A stretch of 64,000 nt of DNA from Ruegeria arenilitoris (lineage in GTDB: Bacteria > Pseudomonadota > Alphaproteobacteria > Rhodobacterales > Rhodobacteraceae): positions 62,001 to 126,000 of the forward strand of contig NZ_WQCA01000012.1 in assembly GCF_013032445.1 (NCBI RefSeq). The letters are read 5' to 3'. How positions within the stretch are numbered: position 1 is the stretch's first letter; the number at the start of each line of letters is the position of its first letter. The translations under genes were made by a program, and so were the position numbers. The notes below the pieces were generated by a model that had not been told where the DNA came from, made no database searches, and saw only the letters and a list, made by a program, of their open reading frames with translations. Positions 17,296-26,062 of the stretch are shown here, piece after piece.

Positions 17296-18005
17296 TGGAT
17301 ACCGCCTATGTCACCCTGTCCCGCCAGTCCGGACTGATGAATGAAATGCGGCTGGTGGCGAACAATATCGCCAATGCCAACACCACCGGATACCGCGCGC
17401 AGGGCCTGGTGTTTTCCGAATTCGTCCGCGACATGCCGGGCAACCCCTCGCTGTCGATGGCGCGGGCCGAGACGCGAAATACCTCGCTGCAGCAGGGCCT
17501 TCTGACTGAAACCGGAGGCCAGTTTGATTTTGCCATCGAAGGCGACGGGTTTTTCATGGTTGAAACCGCGTCCGGCAATCGTTTGACAAGGGCAGGGGCC
17601 TTTTCCCCTAGCGCCGAGGGCGATCTGGTTACGATGGACGGCCACCGGGTGCTGGACGCGAACGGCGCGCCTGTTTTCATCCCTCCGGACGCGGCCTCGA
17701 TCGATGTGGGCAGCGATGGAACGCTTAGTATCGAAGGGCAGTTTTTGGGGCAGATTGGTGTCTACCGCGTGGCCGATCCCAGCATGCTGGTGCGTGAGGG
17801 CAGCACGCAATTCCGTGCCGAAGGTGAGATTGAACCGGTTGAAAACCCGGTTGTTGTGCATCGGTTCCTCGAAGGGTCCAACGTTAACGCGGTTCATCAG
17901 GTGACCCGGTTGGTAGAAATCCAGCGCGCCTATGAACTGGGGCAGAGCTTTCTGGAAACCGAAGACGAACGTGTGCGCGAGGCGCTGAAGGCGATAATGC
18001 GCTGA
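17295..18005 (+). CDS. flgF: Flagellar basal-body rod protein FlgF
   Basis: Rod subunit. It is 236 residues from ATG 17295; the frame opens further back but only as a shadow of fliQ. Motifs are MNEMRLVANNIANANTTGYR near 15-34, FAIEGDGFFMV near 78-88, and the C-terminal VTRLVEIQRAYELGQSF near 203-219. It is followed by flgG after 22 bases with GGAG upstream of that gene. Confidence 0.94.
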   Translation: MDTAYVTLSRQSGLMNEMRLVANNIANANTTGYRAQGLVFSEFVRDMPGNPSLSMARAETRNTSLQQGLLTETGGQFDFAIEGDGFFMVETASGNRLTRAGAFSPSAEGDLVTMDGHRVLDANGAPVFIPPDAASIDVGSDGTLSIEGQFLGQIGVYRVADPSMLVREGSTQFRAEGEIEPVENPVVVHRFLEGSNVNAVHQVTRLVEIQRAYELGQSFLETEDERVREALKAIMR

Positions 18006-18027
18006 TTTGTGAAAAGGAGATTTCAAC

Positions 18028-18813
18028 ATGCGGGCTTTGAAAATTGCAGCAACGGGCATGACCGCGCAGCAGATGCGGGTCGAGACGATCTCGAACAACC
18101 TGGCGAACACGAACACCACCGGCTACAACGCGCGCCGGGCCGAGTTCGCGGATTTGCACTATCAACAGATGGCGCGGGCAGGGACGGTGAACGCCAATGA
18201 CGGCACGGTTCTGCCCACCGGTATTCAGCTGGGTCTGGGCGTTCGTCCGGCGGCTGTCACCGTGCAGCTGGCGCAGGGCGGGTTGTCGGCCACCGGCAAT
18301 GATCTGGACGTCGCCATCGAAGGCCGCGGTTATCTTGAGGTGACGCTAACCAACGGTCAGTCCGGCTTTACCCGCGATGGCAGCCTGAAACGCTCGGCCG
18401 AAGGGCTGATCGTCACGTCCGATGGGTACGCGGTCGCACCCGAGATCACCATTCCCGACGATGCGCATTCGATCTCGATCAACGCTTCGGGCGAGGTCTA
18501 TGCCTATTTCGACGATGCGCCCGAGGGGCAGTTGTTGGGAGAAATTACGCTGGCCAGTTTCTCGAGTGCCAAAGGGCTCGAGGCGATCGGCAGCAACCTG
18601 TTCAAGGAAACCGAAGCGTCCGGCGCACCGGTGGTTGGCACCCCGGGCGAGGACGGGCTGGGCACCTTGCGGCAGGGCTATCTTGAGGACAGCTCGGTCG
18701 ACGCAATCCGCGAGGTGACCGAACTAATCGAGGCGCAGCGCGGATATGAGATGAACGCCCGGGTCATTTCCGCCGTCGATCAGATGATGGGCGCAACCAC
18801 ACAGGTGCGGTGA
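18028..18813 (+). CDS. flgG: Flagellar distal rod protein FlgG
   Basis: Forms the distal rod. It is 261 residues, the standard length. Motifs are GMTAQQMRVETISNNLANTN near 11-30, LDVAIEGRGYLEV near 92-104, and the C-terminal EVTELIEAQRGYEMNARVIS near 231-250. The stop overlaps the flgA start (TGATG). Confidence 0.96.
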   Translation: MRALKIAATGMTAQQMRVETISNNLANTNTTGYNARRAEFADLHYQQMARAGTVNANDGTVLPTGIQLGLGVRPAAVTVQLAQGGLSATGNDLDVAIEGRGYLEVTLTNGQSGFTRDGSLKRSAEGLIVTSDGYAVAPEITIPDDAHSISINASGEVYAYFDDAPEGQLLGEITLASFSSAKGLEAIGSNLFKETEASGAPVVGTPGEDGLGTLRQGYLEDSSVDAIREVTELIEAQRGYEMNARVISAVDQMMGATTQVR

Positions 18814-19229
18814 TGCGGGCCCTGATCCTAATTGTGGGGCTGCTGATGCCGGTATTTGTGCACGCTGACATTGTCGTGCCGACCCGCACCATCCGTGCCA
18901 AGGAAATCATCTCGGCGACCGATCTTGAAATCAAGGCGCAGCAAGTGCCCGAGGCGATGACCGATCCCAAATTTCTGATTGGGCAAGAGGCCCGTGTCGC
19001 GCTCTACCCCGGGCGCCCAATCCGCGCCGGAGATATCGGCGCGCCGGCGCTGGTGGATCGCAACGATCTGGTTGTGCTGATCTTTGACCGCAAACCGCTG
19101 TCGATCACCGCGGAAGGCCGCGCGCTGGGGCGCGGCGCCGCCGGGGAACGCATCCGGGTGATGAACTTGTCCTCCCGCACGACCGTGACCGGTCTTATCC
19201 GGCCCGACGGCCAAATCGAGGTGAAATGA
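18813..19229 (+). CDS. flgA: Flagellar P-ring assembly chaperone FlgA
   Basis: Periplasmic chaperone for P-ring (FlgI) assembly. It is 138 residues with a signal peptide at 1-18 (cleavage after VHA). A SAF-like domain follows (VPTRTIRAKEIISATDLEIK near 22-41) and the end reads VTGLIRPDGQIEV. It is shorter than the E. coli protein and has the SAF domain only, as in other alphaproteobacteria. Co-translated with flgG and flgH through overlapping stop/start codons. Confidence 0.92.
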   Translation: MRALILIVGLLMPVFVHADIVVPTRTIRAKEIISATDLEIKAQQVPEAMTDPKFLIGQEARVALYPGRPIRAGDIGAPALVDRNDLVVLIFDRKPLSITAEGRALGRGAAGERIRVMNLSSRTTVTGLIRPDGQIEVK

Positions 19230-19960
19230 TGTCAGGACTTTCGAAATCTCTGTTGTTTACAGTGCTTGCCCTGTCGGCCTGCGGTCGGGTGGATCATTTG
19301 GGTAAGCCACCCAGTTTCACACCGAATGAGGACTCGCCTGAACATGTTGCAATGCTGTGGCCGGGCTTGCCGCTGCACACGCAACCGCAGCGTAACGTTG
19401 ACCAGTCTTCGTTATGGAGCGGTGGTCAGCAATCGTTGTTGGGTGATCAGCGGGCGATCAAGAAAGGTGACATCCTGACGGTCGTAATTGAACTGGACGA
19501 GAAAGCCGAGTTTTCGAATGACACGGAACGGTCGCGCTCTGCTTCGGACAGTCTGGGAATAGATGGTCTTTTTGGTCTGCCACAACGCGCGGCCAAACAT
19601 CTGCCAGAGGGTGCGTCGCTTGCTGATGCGGTCGAGATCGAGTCCTCTTCGGAAAGCACCGGCGAAGGATCAGTGAAACGCAAAGAGAAGCTGACCCTGC
19701 GTGTCGCCGCCACCGTGATCGATGTGCTGCCGAACGGTGTTCTGTCGATCTCGGGCTCACAGGAATTACGCGTGAATTTCGAGCTGCGCGAGCTGTTGGT
19801 TGCGGGCTATGTGCGGCCGCAGGATATCTCGCGCCAGAATGAGATCACCTATGACAAAATCGCCTCGGCCCGCGTGTCTTATGGCGGTCGCGGACAGATC
19901 ACCGACGTGCAGCAGCCGCGATACGGTCAGCAGGTTCTCGATGCCGTACTGCCGTATTGA
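19229..19960 (+). CDS. flgH: Flagellar L-ring lipoprotein FlgH
   Basis: Outer-membrane L ring. It is 243 residues with a lipoprotein signal (lipobox LSAC, Cys near 19). Family motifs are GDILTVVIELDEKAEFSND near 84-102 and VLSISGSQELRVNFELRELL near 171-190. ATG 19229 is chosen over ATG 19226 because GAGG lies seven bases ahead; both overlap the flgA stop. Confidence 0.94.
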   Translation: MSGLSKSLLFTVLALSACGRVDHLGKPPSFTPNEDSPEHVAMLWPGLPLHTQPQRNVDQSSLWSGGQQSLLGDQRAIKKGDILTVVIELDEKAEFSNDTERSRSASDSLGIDGLFGLPQRAAKHLPEGASLADAVEIESSSESTGEGSVKRKEKLTLRVAATVIDVLPNGVLSISGSQELRVNFELRELLVAGYVRPQDISRQNEITYDKIASARVSYGGRGQITDVQQPRYGQQVLDAVLPY

Positions 19961-19969
19961 GGAGCAGAT

Positions 19970-20476
19970 ATGATGAAGAAACTGTTGCCCGTCATCTTTT
20001 TGCTGGTCGGCCTTGGGGCCGGTGTAGGGGCAGGCGTCATGTTGGCACCGTCAGGGTTTAAAGAGGCCGCCAAACAGGTAAAGGCGGAAAAGTCCAAGGA
20101 GAATTCCGCAAAAGCCCAGGACGACAAGACAGGAAAAAAGAACAAGCCAAGCGACTATGAATACCTCAAGCTGACCAAGCAATTCGTGGTGCCGGTCGTT
20201 GATTCAGAACGCATCGAAGCGCTGGTCACCATGTCGCTGAGCCTTGAGATCACCCCCGGTATGACCGAGGCCTTTTACGCGGTCGAGCCAAAGCTGCGCG
20301 ACGGGTTCCTTCAGGTCATGTTCGATCACGCCAACACCGGGGGTTTCGATGGCGCCTTCACCGAATCCGATAATCTTAAAGTGTTGCGCAAAGCCCTGCT
20401 TGAGACAGCGCGCCGTGATCTGGGGGATGACGTCTCGCAGGTTCTGATCATGAGTGTCAGCCGTCAGGATGTTTGA
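19970..20476 (+). CDS. fliL: Flagellar basal-body-associated protein FliL
   Basis: Single-pass inner-membrane protein that stabilises stators and influences torque. It is 168 residues with a membrane helix near 6-27, a Lys-rich linker (KAEKSKENSAKAQDDKTGKK) and a periplasmic stomatin-like domain. GGAG precedes ATG 19970; ATG 19973 is equally possible. Last gene of the block; fliM, which often follows, is absent. Confidence 0.92.
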   Translation: MMKKLLPVIFLLVGLGAGVGAGVMLAPSGFKEAAKQVKAEKSKENSAKAQDDKTGKKNKPSDYEYLKLTKQFVVPVVDSERIEALVTMSLSLEITPGMTEAFYAVEPKLRDGFLQVMFDHANTGGFDGAFTESDNLKVLRKALLETARRDLGDDVSQVLIMSVSRQDV

Positions 20477-20502
20477 ACCGGGCGGCGCAGCCGAAGCCGG
20501 TT
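20476..20502. terminator. Inverted repeat between convergent fliL and the fliJ-like gene
   Basis: AACCGG and CCGGTT arms around a 15-base spacer cover both stop regions of the convergent operons. No T tract, so a bidirectional terminator is only plausible. Confidence 0.35.
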
Positions 20503-20884
20503 AAACGGACAGCTTCTTGTTCAACGCGTGTTTGCGTGCCGATTTCTGTGCCGCCGACAGGTTCGTAACAGCCTGCTGACGGCCAAACGCCGTGCGCAAC
20601 GCCTCCATCGCCGTCAGCTTTTGTGCCCGCAGCCGGGCGAGCTCCATGTTTAGCTGGCGGCGCGTGGCCGATTCCCATCCATTCCACAAAACGTCCGTGC
20701 CCGTGACGCGATACCCTTCGGCTGAAGCACTGTCCCGGCGGGTTTGCTGAACCTGAGCATCTAATCGCGCCAGTTGTTGCTGCACCTGCGCCTCGGCTTC
20801 GATCAGCGGGCGTAGGGCGTTGTATTCCTTTTGAAACGCCACTTCCGTGACTTTTTCGAGGTCTAAAAACCCGTCCTGTTTCAT
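20501..20884 (-). CDS. Small helical protein after flhB, FliJ-like by position
   Basis: A 127-residue, highly charged, coiled-coil-rich protein without signal peptide or membrane segment. Long helices run over residues 10-50 and 70-110 (RQLNMELARLRAQKLTAMEAL). Its start overlaps the flhB stop (ATGA), so it is the fourth member of flhA-fliR-flhB. Size and composition fit an export chaperone such as FliJ, but I see no decisive motif; treat it as an unassigned flagellar gene. Confidence 0.6.
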   Translation of the reverse strand: MKQDGFLDLEKVTEVAFQKEYNALRPLIEAEAQVQQQLARLDAQVQQTRRDSASAEGYRVTGTDVLWNGWESATRRQLNMELARLRAQKLTAMEALRTAFGRQQAVTNLSAAQKSARKHALNKKLSV

Positions 20885-21969
20885 CTGATCTGTTCCTTTG
20901 CCCGCTTGCGCATCGCCTCGGCAAACCGGATTGCGGCGGCCACGGGACGATAGTGTTCTTCGGTAATTTCCTGACCGATCTCGACGGCTGCATGAAGCGC
21001 GCGCGCGGTGGGTGGATCGGAGTGTATGGGCAAACCGGATTCGGCGGCGCGTGCGCGGATCGCCGCAGCGACCTCGTCGACGCCCTTGGCCACACAAACC
21101 GGAGCCGAGCCCGCCGTCCGAGCCCATTTCAGTGCCACCGCATAGTGGGTTGGGTTGACGATCACCACATCCGCCGATGGCACATCCGACATCATCTGGT
21201 TTGCCGCGATATCCTGCGCCCGCTGGCGGCGTTGCTGTTTTACATGCGGATCGCCCTCGGCGTCTTTGGTTTCGTCCTGGATTTCCTTTCGCGACATTCG
21301 GTTCTTGCGCATGTGTTCGGCATATTGCCACAGGTAATCCACCACCCCGATCGCCAGGGCCACGGCGATGACGATGAACAGGAAGCGAAACAGCAGGTTC
21401 ATCATCAACATCACCGAGGATCGCGCGGGGGCAGTGCTGGCCGACAGGATTTCGCTCAGGTTCGAACGCAGGAATAGCGCCAGACAAGTGCCGTAGATCA
21501 CCAGTTTCACAAAGCTCTTGGCAAATTCGAACAGGCCGCCGCGACCGAATTTGTTTTTGGCGTTGGAAAAGAGCGAGATACGGGACAGTTTCGGTTTCAG
21601 CTTACTGGGCGCAAAGATCAGCGCGCGCTGGGCGATCAGGCTGAGCAGAACAGCACAGGCGGGCAGGGCAAACAGGATCGAGACGGACAGCAAGGCGGTT
21701 TTTAGCATCCCGCCAACCGGGGTTGCCGCTGGGCCGTCGGTCACTAATGGGGCAAGTGTATCCGCCTGATCGATCAGGACGACAAACAGGGACCCCATAT
21801 GCTGCACGCCAAACTGACCGGCTGCAAACAACGCGACGAGAAACCCGGTATAGGCAGCCACAACGGAAAGGTCGTTGGATTTGGCGACCTCACCCTTTTC
21901 CCGCGCCTTCTGCAGTTTCTGCGGCGTCGGCTCATAGGACTTGTCACTGTCGTCATCCGATCCGCTCAT
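20881..21969 (-). CDS. flhB: Flagellar export switch protein FlhB
   Basis: Inner-membrane switch that changes export specificity from hook to filament. It is 362 residues: a cytoplasmic start (DKSYEPTPQKLQKAREKGEV near 8-27), four membrane helices and a cytoplasmic domain with the self-cleaving NPTH motif (VIVNPTHYAVALKW near 268-281). The stop overlaps the small FliJ-like gene and the start overlaps fliR. Confidence 0.97.
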   Translation of the reverse strand: MSGSDDDSDKSYEPTPQKLQKAREKGEVAKSNDLSVVAAYTGFLVALFAAGQFGVQHMGSLFVVLIDQADTLAPLVTDGPAATPVGGMLKTALLSVSILFALPACAVLLSLIAQRALIFAPSKLKPKLSRISLFSNAKNKFGRGGLFEFAKSFVKLVIYGTCLALFLRSNLSEILSASTAPARSSVMLMMNLLFRFLFIVIAVALAIGVVDYLWQYAEHMRKNRMSRKEIQDETKDAEGDPHVKQQRRQRAQDIAANQMMSDVPSADVVIVNPTHYAVALKWARTAGSAPVCVAKGVDEVAAAIRARAAESGLPIHSDPPTARALHAAVEIGQEITEEHYRPVAAAIRFAEAMRKRAKEQIR

Positions 21970-22739
21970 CGTGTGCCCTCAAGCGGGTTTACCATGAAGG
22001 CGAACAGGGCTTCGGACCAAACTGACAGGATCAGAGGGGTGCCTGCAAACAGTAGGAACAGCCCTGCAAAGGTGATGGCGGGGGCGCCGACAAAGGCCAC
22101 CATCAGCTGCGGCATCGCACGATTGATGACACCCAGCGCGAGGTTGTAGATCAGCGAGGCGATGACAAAGGGCATGGCCAACGCAAAGGCCGTACCAAAG
22201 CTGCGTGCGATCTGCTGCACGCCCCATTGCGACAGGTCTGGCGCCATCGGCGCGGTGCCCATCGGAAACAGGGTATAGCTCTGGATCAGAAACTGCGCGA
22301 CGCGGATATGCAGACCCAATAGCACCGCCAAAGCCAATCCCGCCAAGGTCAGCAGATACCCCATTGCAGGGACCGGATCGGCTGCCGCTCCGCCCAGGAT
22401 CTGAGACAATGAGGTCGCCTGCGCCGCAATCGATCCAGCCGTTTGCAGGGCGAGTACGAACAGGCGCAGGCCCAGCCCCAGTACTACTCCGATCAGGGCC
22501 TCAACCACGATCATCCGCGCCAGCGGAAACAGGTCAGGCGCAGCGCCCGCAGCCTGTATCGCTGGCGCCACAATCAGCGTAAACGCTACCGCGATGCCAA
22601 GTTTGGCGCGGGTCGGGATGCTGCGTTCCCCGAAGGCCGGTAACAATGAGACCATGGCTGAGACGCGTAGAAAGACGGCAAACAGGTGCCACAGACCCTC
22701 GCCCAACTGGGGCAGAAGTTCTGGCGGCAGCGCGATCAC
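21966..22739 (-). CDS. fliR: Flagellar export gate protein FliR
   Basis: Export-gate membrane subunit. It is 257 residues with about six hydrophobic segments and conserved FLRVSAMVSLLPAFGERSIP near 23-42 plus ALIGVVLGLGLRLFVLALQ near 80-98. Overlaps flhA upstream and flhB downstream by four bases each, indicating coupled translation. Confidence 0.95.
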   Translation of the reverse strand: MIALPPELLPQLGEGLWHLFAVFLRVSAMVSLLPAFGERSIPTRAKLGIAVAFTLIVAPAIQAAGAAPDLFPLARMIVVEALIGVVLGLGLRLFVLALQTAGSIAAQATSLSQILGGAAADPVPAMGYLLTLAGLALAVLLGLHIRVAQFLIQSYTLFPMGTAPMAPDLSQWGVQQIARSFGTAFALAMPFVIASLIYNLALGVINRAMPQLMVAFVGAPAITFAGLFLLFAGTPLILSVWSEALFAFMVNPLEGTR

Positions 22740-24823
22740 GCGGGCACTGTTCCAACCAGCGCAGGGCGCGCCTCAAGCCCGATTTCCTCGAAGGACAGAA
22801 CCGGGTTGGCGATGCCGCGCGCGTGCATGATGGTGCGCAGTAACCTGCGTCGTCGGGTTGAGGTGACCACGGCCGGAAACACCCCGTGATCGGCGGATTG
22901 TGCCACACTGCCAACCACCCCATCGGCCAGCTTGTTGAACAGGTTCGGCGGCAGCGCCACGTCCAACCCGGCATTTGGCGCGTCGATTTGGTAGGTGGCG
23001 AAGGTGTCCTCCCATTCCGGGGCCAGCTGGATCAGGGGGATCGAGCCATCCTCGCGTTTCATCTCGGCCACCAGTTGGAAGCCCAGCCGTTGCCGGACCA
23101 GCTCGCAGATGCCCTCGGGCTGGGTGGTGGTCAGGCGCGCCTCGGCCACGCTTTCCAGAATAAGCGCCATGTTGCGGATCGAGACACGTTCGTCCAGCAA
23201 AAGCCGCAGCACTGCGTGCAGCGTATCGATCGGCACCTTGTCGGGGATCAGCTCGTCCAAAAGCTTGCGGTTGGCCTCGGCCCGGACCGGATCGCTGAGG
23301 CGCGTCATCTCGGACAACAAGCGGCGCAGGGATTTCAGCGTCAGCAGGCGCGAGAAGTTCTGTTTGATAATCTCCAGCAGATGCGTGGCCAGAATCTCGG
23401 GTGGAGAGACAATCGTGGCTCCGCTCATCGCCGCGGCCTCCTGATCCTTGGGCAGAATCCAGCGGGCCGGGGCGCCATAGACGGGCTCGGTCACGTCATT
23501 GCCTTCGGGAAGCATATCGCGGTCATCCTGCACCAGCGCCAACACCAGATCGGGGTTCAGAACACCGCGCGCCTGTTCCACCCCCTGCACCTTGACCACG
23601 TAGGTACCCATAGGCAGATCAGCGCGGTCGGTCAGGCGGATATCGGGCAGGATCAGCCCAAAGCTTGAGGCCACATAAGTCCGCATATTGGCAATTCGCG
23701 CGTCCAGACCGGTGCCGGGGTTCAGGACCATGCTGACCAGATCGGGGGCGAACTCCAGATGCACGTCGTCCAGATCCAGAATGTCGCCGATTGCCTGCGA
23801 GACTGGCGTTTTATCCTGTGGCGCCGGGTTCAATGCGGCCTCTTCCTCGGCCTTTTGTTTGCGATGCACGTTGAAGGCGGCATAGCCCAGCACACCAGCG
23901 CCCAGAATGAAGGGCAAAAACGGCAGGCCGGGGACCAGCGCAAACAGCACCATCAGGATCGCGACCGTCCCCAGCGCTGCCGGATGCTTGCCCAGTTGTG
24001 AGAAAATCGCGTTGTCGGTGGCCCCCTGCGTGCCGCCGCGCGCCAGCAGCAGGGCCGAGGCGATGGAGATGATCACCGCCGGGATTTGCGACACCAGCCC
24101 ATCGCCGACGGTCAGGATGGCATAGGTCGCGAACGCCGCAGAAATCGGCATCCCGTGTACAATCACGCCCATGATCAGACCCATCACGAGGTTCAACAGT
24201 GTGATCAGCAGACCGGCAACTGCATCGCCTTTGACGAATTTCGATGCGCCATCGAGTGAACCGAAGAAAGTGGTCTCCTGCTGTTCGCGCTCGCGCCGTT
24301 CCTTGGCTTGCTGGTGGTCGATGGCCCCGGCGGACATGTCGCTGTCGATGGCCAGCTGCTTGCCCGGCATCCCATCCAGTGCAAAACGCGCGCCGACCTC
24401 GGCCATCCGCGCGGCACCCTTGGTGATGACCATGAAATTCACGATCAGCAGCACGCCGAACACCACCAGACCCAAGAAAATACTGCCGCCCATGACGAAA
24501 TCGGCAAACCCCTCGATCACGTCGCCGGCGGCGTTGGGGCCGGTATGCCCCTCTCCGATGATCAGCTTGGTTGAGGACACGTTCAGCGACAGCCGCAACA
24601 TCAGCGAGGCCAGCAGGATCGTCGGGAAGGACGAGAAATCCAGTGGTCGTTCGATGAACAGCGTCAGCGTGAAGATCAGGATCGCCAGCGCGAACGAGGC
24701 CGCCAGCCCCACATCCAGCACCCAGGCGGGCATGGGCAGGATCATCATCACGATGACCGTCATCAGCGCCAACGCCAGCAGCACGGTCGGAGAAAACAGG
24801 GAACGGGCGTCGATCTTGGGCAC
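22736..24823 (-). CDS. flhA: Flagellar export gate protein FlhA
   Basis: Major export-gate protein and docking platform. It is 695 residues: eight membrane helices in the first ~310, then a cytoplasmic domain. The FHIPEP-type block is visible around SLMLRLSLNVSSTKLIIGEG near 69-88 and KGAARMAEVGARFALDGMPG near 135-154. A conserved Asp lies in the AIDSDMSAGAIDHQQAK loop near 158-174. It leads flhA-fliR-flhB and begins nine bases after the slt gene. Confidence 0.97.
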   Translation of the reverse strand: MPKIDARSLFSPTVLLALALMTVIVMMILPMPAWVLDVGLAASFALAILIFTLTLFIERPLDFSSFPTILLASLMLRLSLNVSSTKLIIGEGHTGPNAAGDVIEGFADFVMGGSIFLGLVVFGVLLIVNFMVITKGAARMAEVGARFALDGMPGKQLAIDSDMSAGAIDHQQAKERREREQQETTFFGSLDGASKFVKGDAVAGLLITLLNLVMGLIMGVIVHGMPISAAFATYAILTVGDGLVSQIPAVIISIASALLLARGGTQGATDNAIFSQLGKHPAALGTVAILMVLFALVPGLPFLPFILGAGVLGYAAFNVHRKQKAEEEAALNPAPQDKTPVSQAIGDILDLDDVHLEFAPDLVSMVLNPGTGLDARIANMRTYVASSFGLILPDIRLTDRADLPMGTYVVKVQGVEQARGVLNPDLVLALVQDDRDMLPEGNDVTEPVYGAPARWILPKDQEAAAMSGATIVSPPEILATHLLEIIKQNFSRLLTLKSLRRLLSEMTRLSDPVRAEANRKLLDELIPDKVPIDTLHAVLRLLLDERVSIRNMALILESVAEARLTTTQPEGICELVRQRLGFQLVAEMKREDGSIPLIQLAPEWEDTFATYQIDAPNAGLDVALPPNLFNKLADGVVGSVAQSADHGVFPAVVTSTRRRRLLRTIMHARGIANPVLSFEEIGLEARPALVGTVPA

Positions 24824-24832
24824 GCAGGTCTC

Positions 24833-25525
24833 CTAGTTGAAAGAAATAAACGCGATGGCAGTGTCGGAGGGTGGAGCCAGCGAGCCCAAAACGCTGCCGG
24901 ATTGCGGCAGGTTGACCGGGATCAGAGGGGTTGCCGCAGTGGTGAACGGGTCGCGCGACGCCTCTTCCGGAGCGGCGGGCAGTGTCTGGTCCAGCTGTGC
25001 CAGCACGGTCTGAAACCGGCCAGAATAGGCCTGGGCCAAGGATGGCGTGCGGGAATGATAGGCCCCGACGGCAGCAGGCCACGAGCCGAGCTCGGCATAA
25101 AGGTCATTCAGGAACCGCGCGGCATAGGTGGCGTTTTCATCCGGGTCGAACATGGCGTCGATCGAGCGGAACGCCTTGGCGTGCCAGCGGTAGTTGATCT
25201 GGAAACAGCCGATGTCGAAGCTGCGTTTGCCTGCCTTGAAGATGTTGAAAACGTAGGATTTCGCCTCGATTTCCGAGGTGAACCAATACCCCTGCCCCTC
25301 GACATTGATGGTCCAGGGCCAGGGTTCCAGCCGTCCGTCCTGCAGACGTCCGGTTTCGACCCGGGCGATTGCACGCAGCACGTCGAGCGGGACGCCTTCG
25401 GACTGCGCGGCCCGGCGCGCGGCCGAATCGCACACCCCCGCGACGCGGGCATCAGGCATGGCAAAGCCCTGTTGCGCCAAAAACAGCGCAAAGAAACTCA
25501 GGCCAAGGATCAAACTATGGGGCAT
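24833..25525 (-). CDS. Lytic transglycosylase, SltF-like
   Basis: Cleaves peptidoglycan to let the rod through; Rhodobacter sphaeroides SltF is the known flagellar counterpart. It is 230 residues with a Sec signal peptide (1-22) and a Slt-type domain. The catalytic Glu is in AIARVETGRLQDG near 52-64, followed by FDIGCFQINYRWH near 98-110 and YAARFLNDLYAELGSWPAAV near 133-152. It lies in front of flhA, in the same orientation, which supports a flagellar role; a general wall-remodelling role is possible. The weak ribosome site is preceded by an interrupted palindrome. Confidence 0.85.
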   Translation of the reverse strand: MPHSLILGLSFFALFLAQQGFAMPDARVAGVCDSAARRAAQSEGVPLDVLRAIARVETGRLQDGRLEPWPWTINVEGQGYWFTSEIEAKSYVFNIFKAGKRSFDIGCFQINYRWHAKAFRSIDAMFDPDENATYAARFLNDLYAELGSWPAAVGAYHSRTPSLAQAYSGRFQTVLAQLDQTLPAAPEEASRDPFTTAATPLIPVNLPQSGSVLGSLAPPSDTAIAFISFN

Positions 25526-25534
25526 TCTGCCGGT

Positions 25535-25556
25535 CCGGGATTCTGATCAGTCCCGG
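25535..25556. promoter_or_regulatory. Interrupted palindrome before the slt start
   Basis: CCGGGA and TCCCGG arms flank a TGATCA core, ending ten bases before the lytic transglycosylase ATG. It could be an operator or an RNA hairpin that limits access to the ribosome site, since no clear Shine-Dalgarno follows it. Confidence 0.4.
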
Positions 25557-25598
25557 CCAAGCTAGTCCCGCTTGGGTTTACAGACGGTTATCAGCCAC

Positions 25599-26027
25599 CT
25601 AGTTTCGGTCGATCCGGCGACCGAAGACAACGCTTGTATTGGTGCGCAGCACGCCGGGGATCTTGGCCAGATCGTCGACCAGAATGTCCAGATCCTCGAT
25701 TCTTGGGGCCTCGGCCGACAGCAGCAGGTCGAACTCGCCATTGATTGACAGGCAGAGTTTGACCTCGGGGTAGGCTTCGAGTCGTTTGATGATACGCGTG
25801 GTTTCCTTTTGCTGCACTTCCAACAGCACCACGACCTGCACGCGCGGGGCATCCTCGGAACTGTTCAGGATTACTGAGTATCCGGCGATTACGCCATTTT
25901 CTTCCATCCGGCGAATGCGTTCGTGCACGGTGGTTCGGGCTACGCCCAATTTCGCCGCGATTTTCGAGGTCGTCTCGCGGGCGTTGTGCTGCAGGGCGGC
26001 GATGATGCGACGGTCTAGCTGGTCCAT
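25599..26027 (-). CDS. Lrp/AsnC family transcriptional regulator
   Basis: A 142-residue DNA-binding regulator. The N-terminal helix-turn-helix is KIAAKLGVARTTVHERIRRM near 22-41 and the C-terminal RAM ligand-binding domain spans roughly 65-140. The CLSINGEFDLLLSAEA stretch near 95-110 is typical. The ligand is probably an amino acid. It lies 35 bases downstream of the MFS exporter, same strand, and may control it. Confidence 0.88.
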   Translation of the reverse strand: MDQLDRRIIAALQHNARETTSKIAAKLGVARTTVHERIRRMEENGVIAGYSVILNSSEDAPRVQVVVLLEVQQKETTRIIKRLEAYPEVKLCLSINGEFDLLLSAEAPRIEDLDILVDDLAKIPGVLRTNTSVVFGRRIDRN

Positions 26028-26062
26028 GATCCCCTAGATGTAATGCACAGAGGGCGGGGGGC

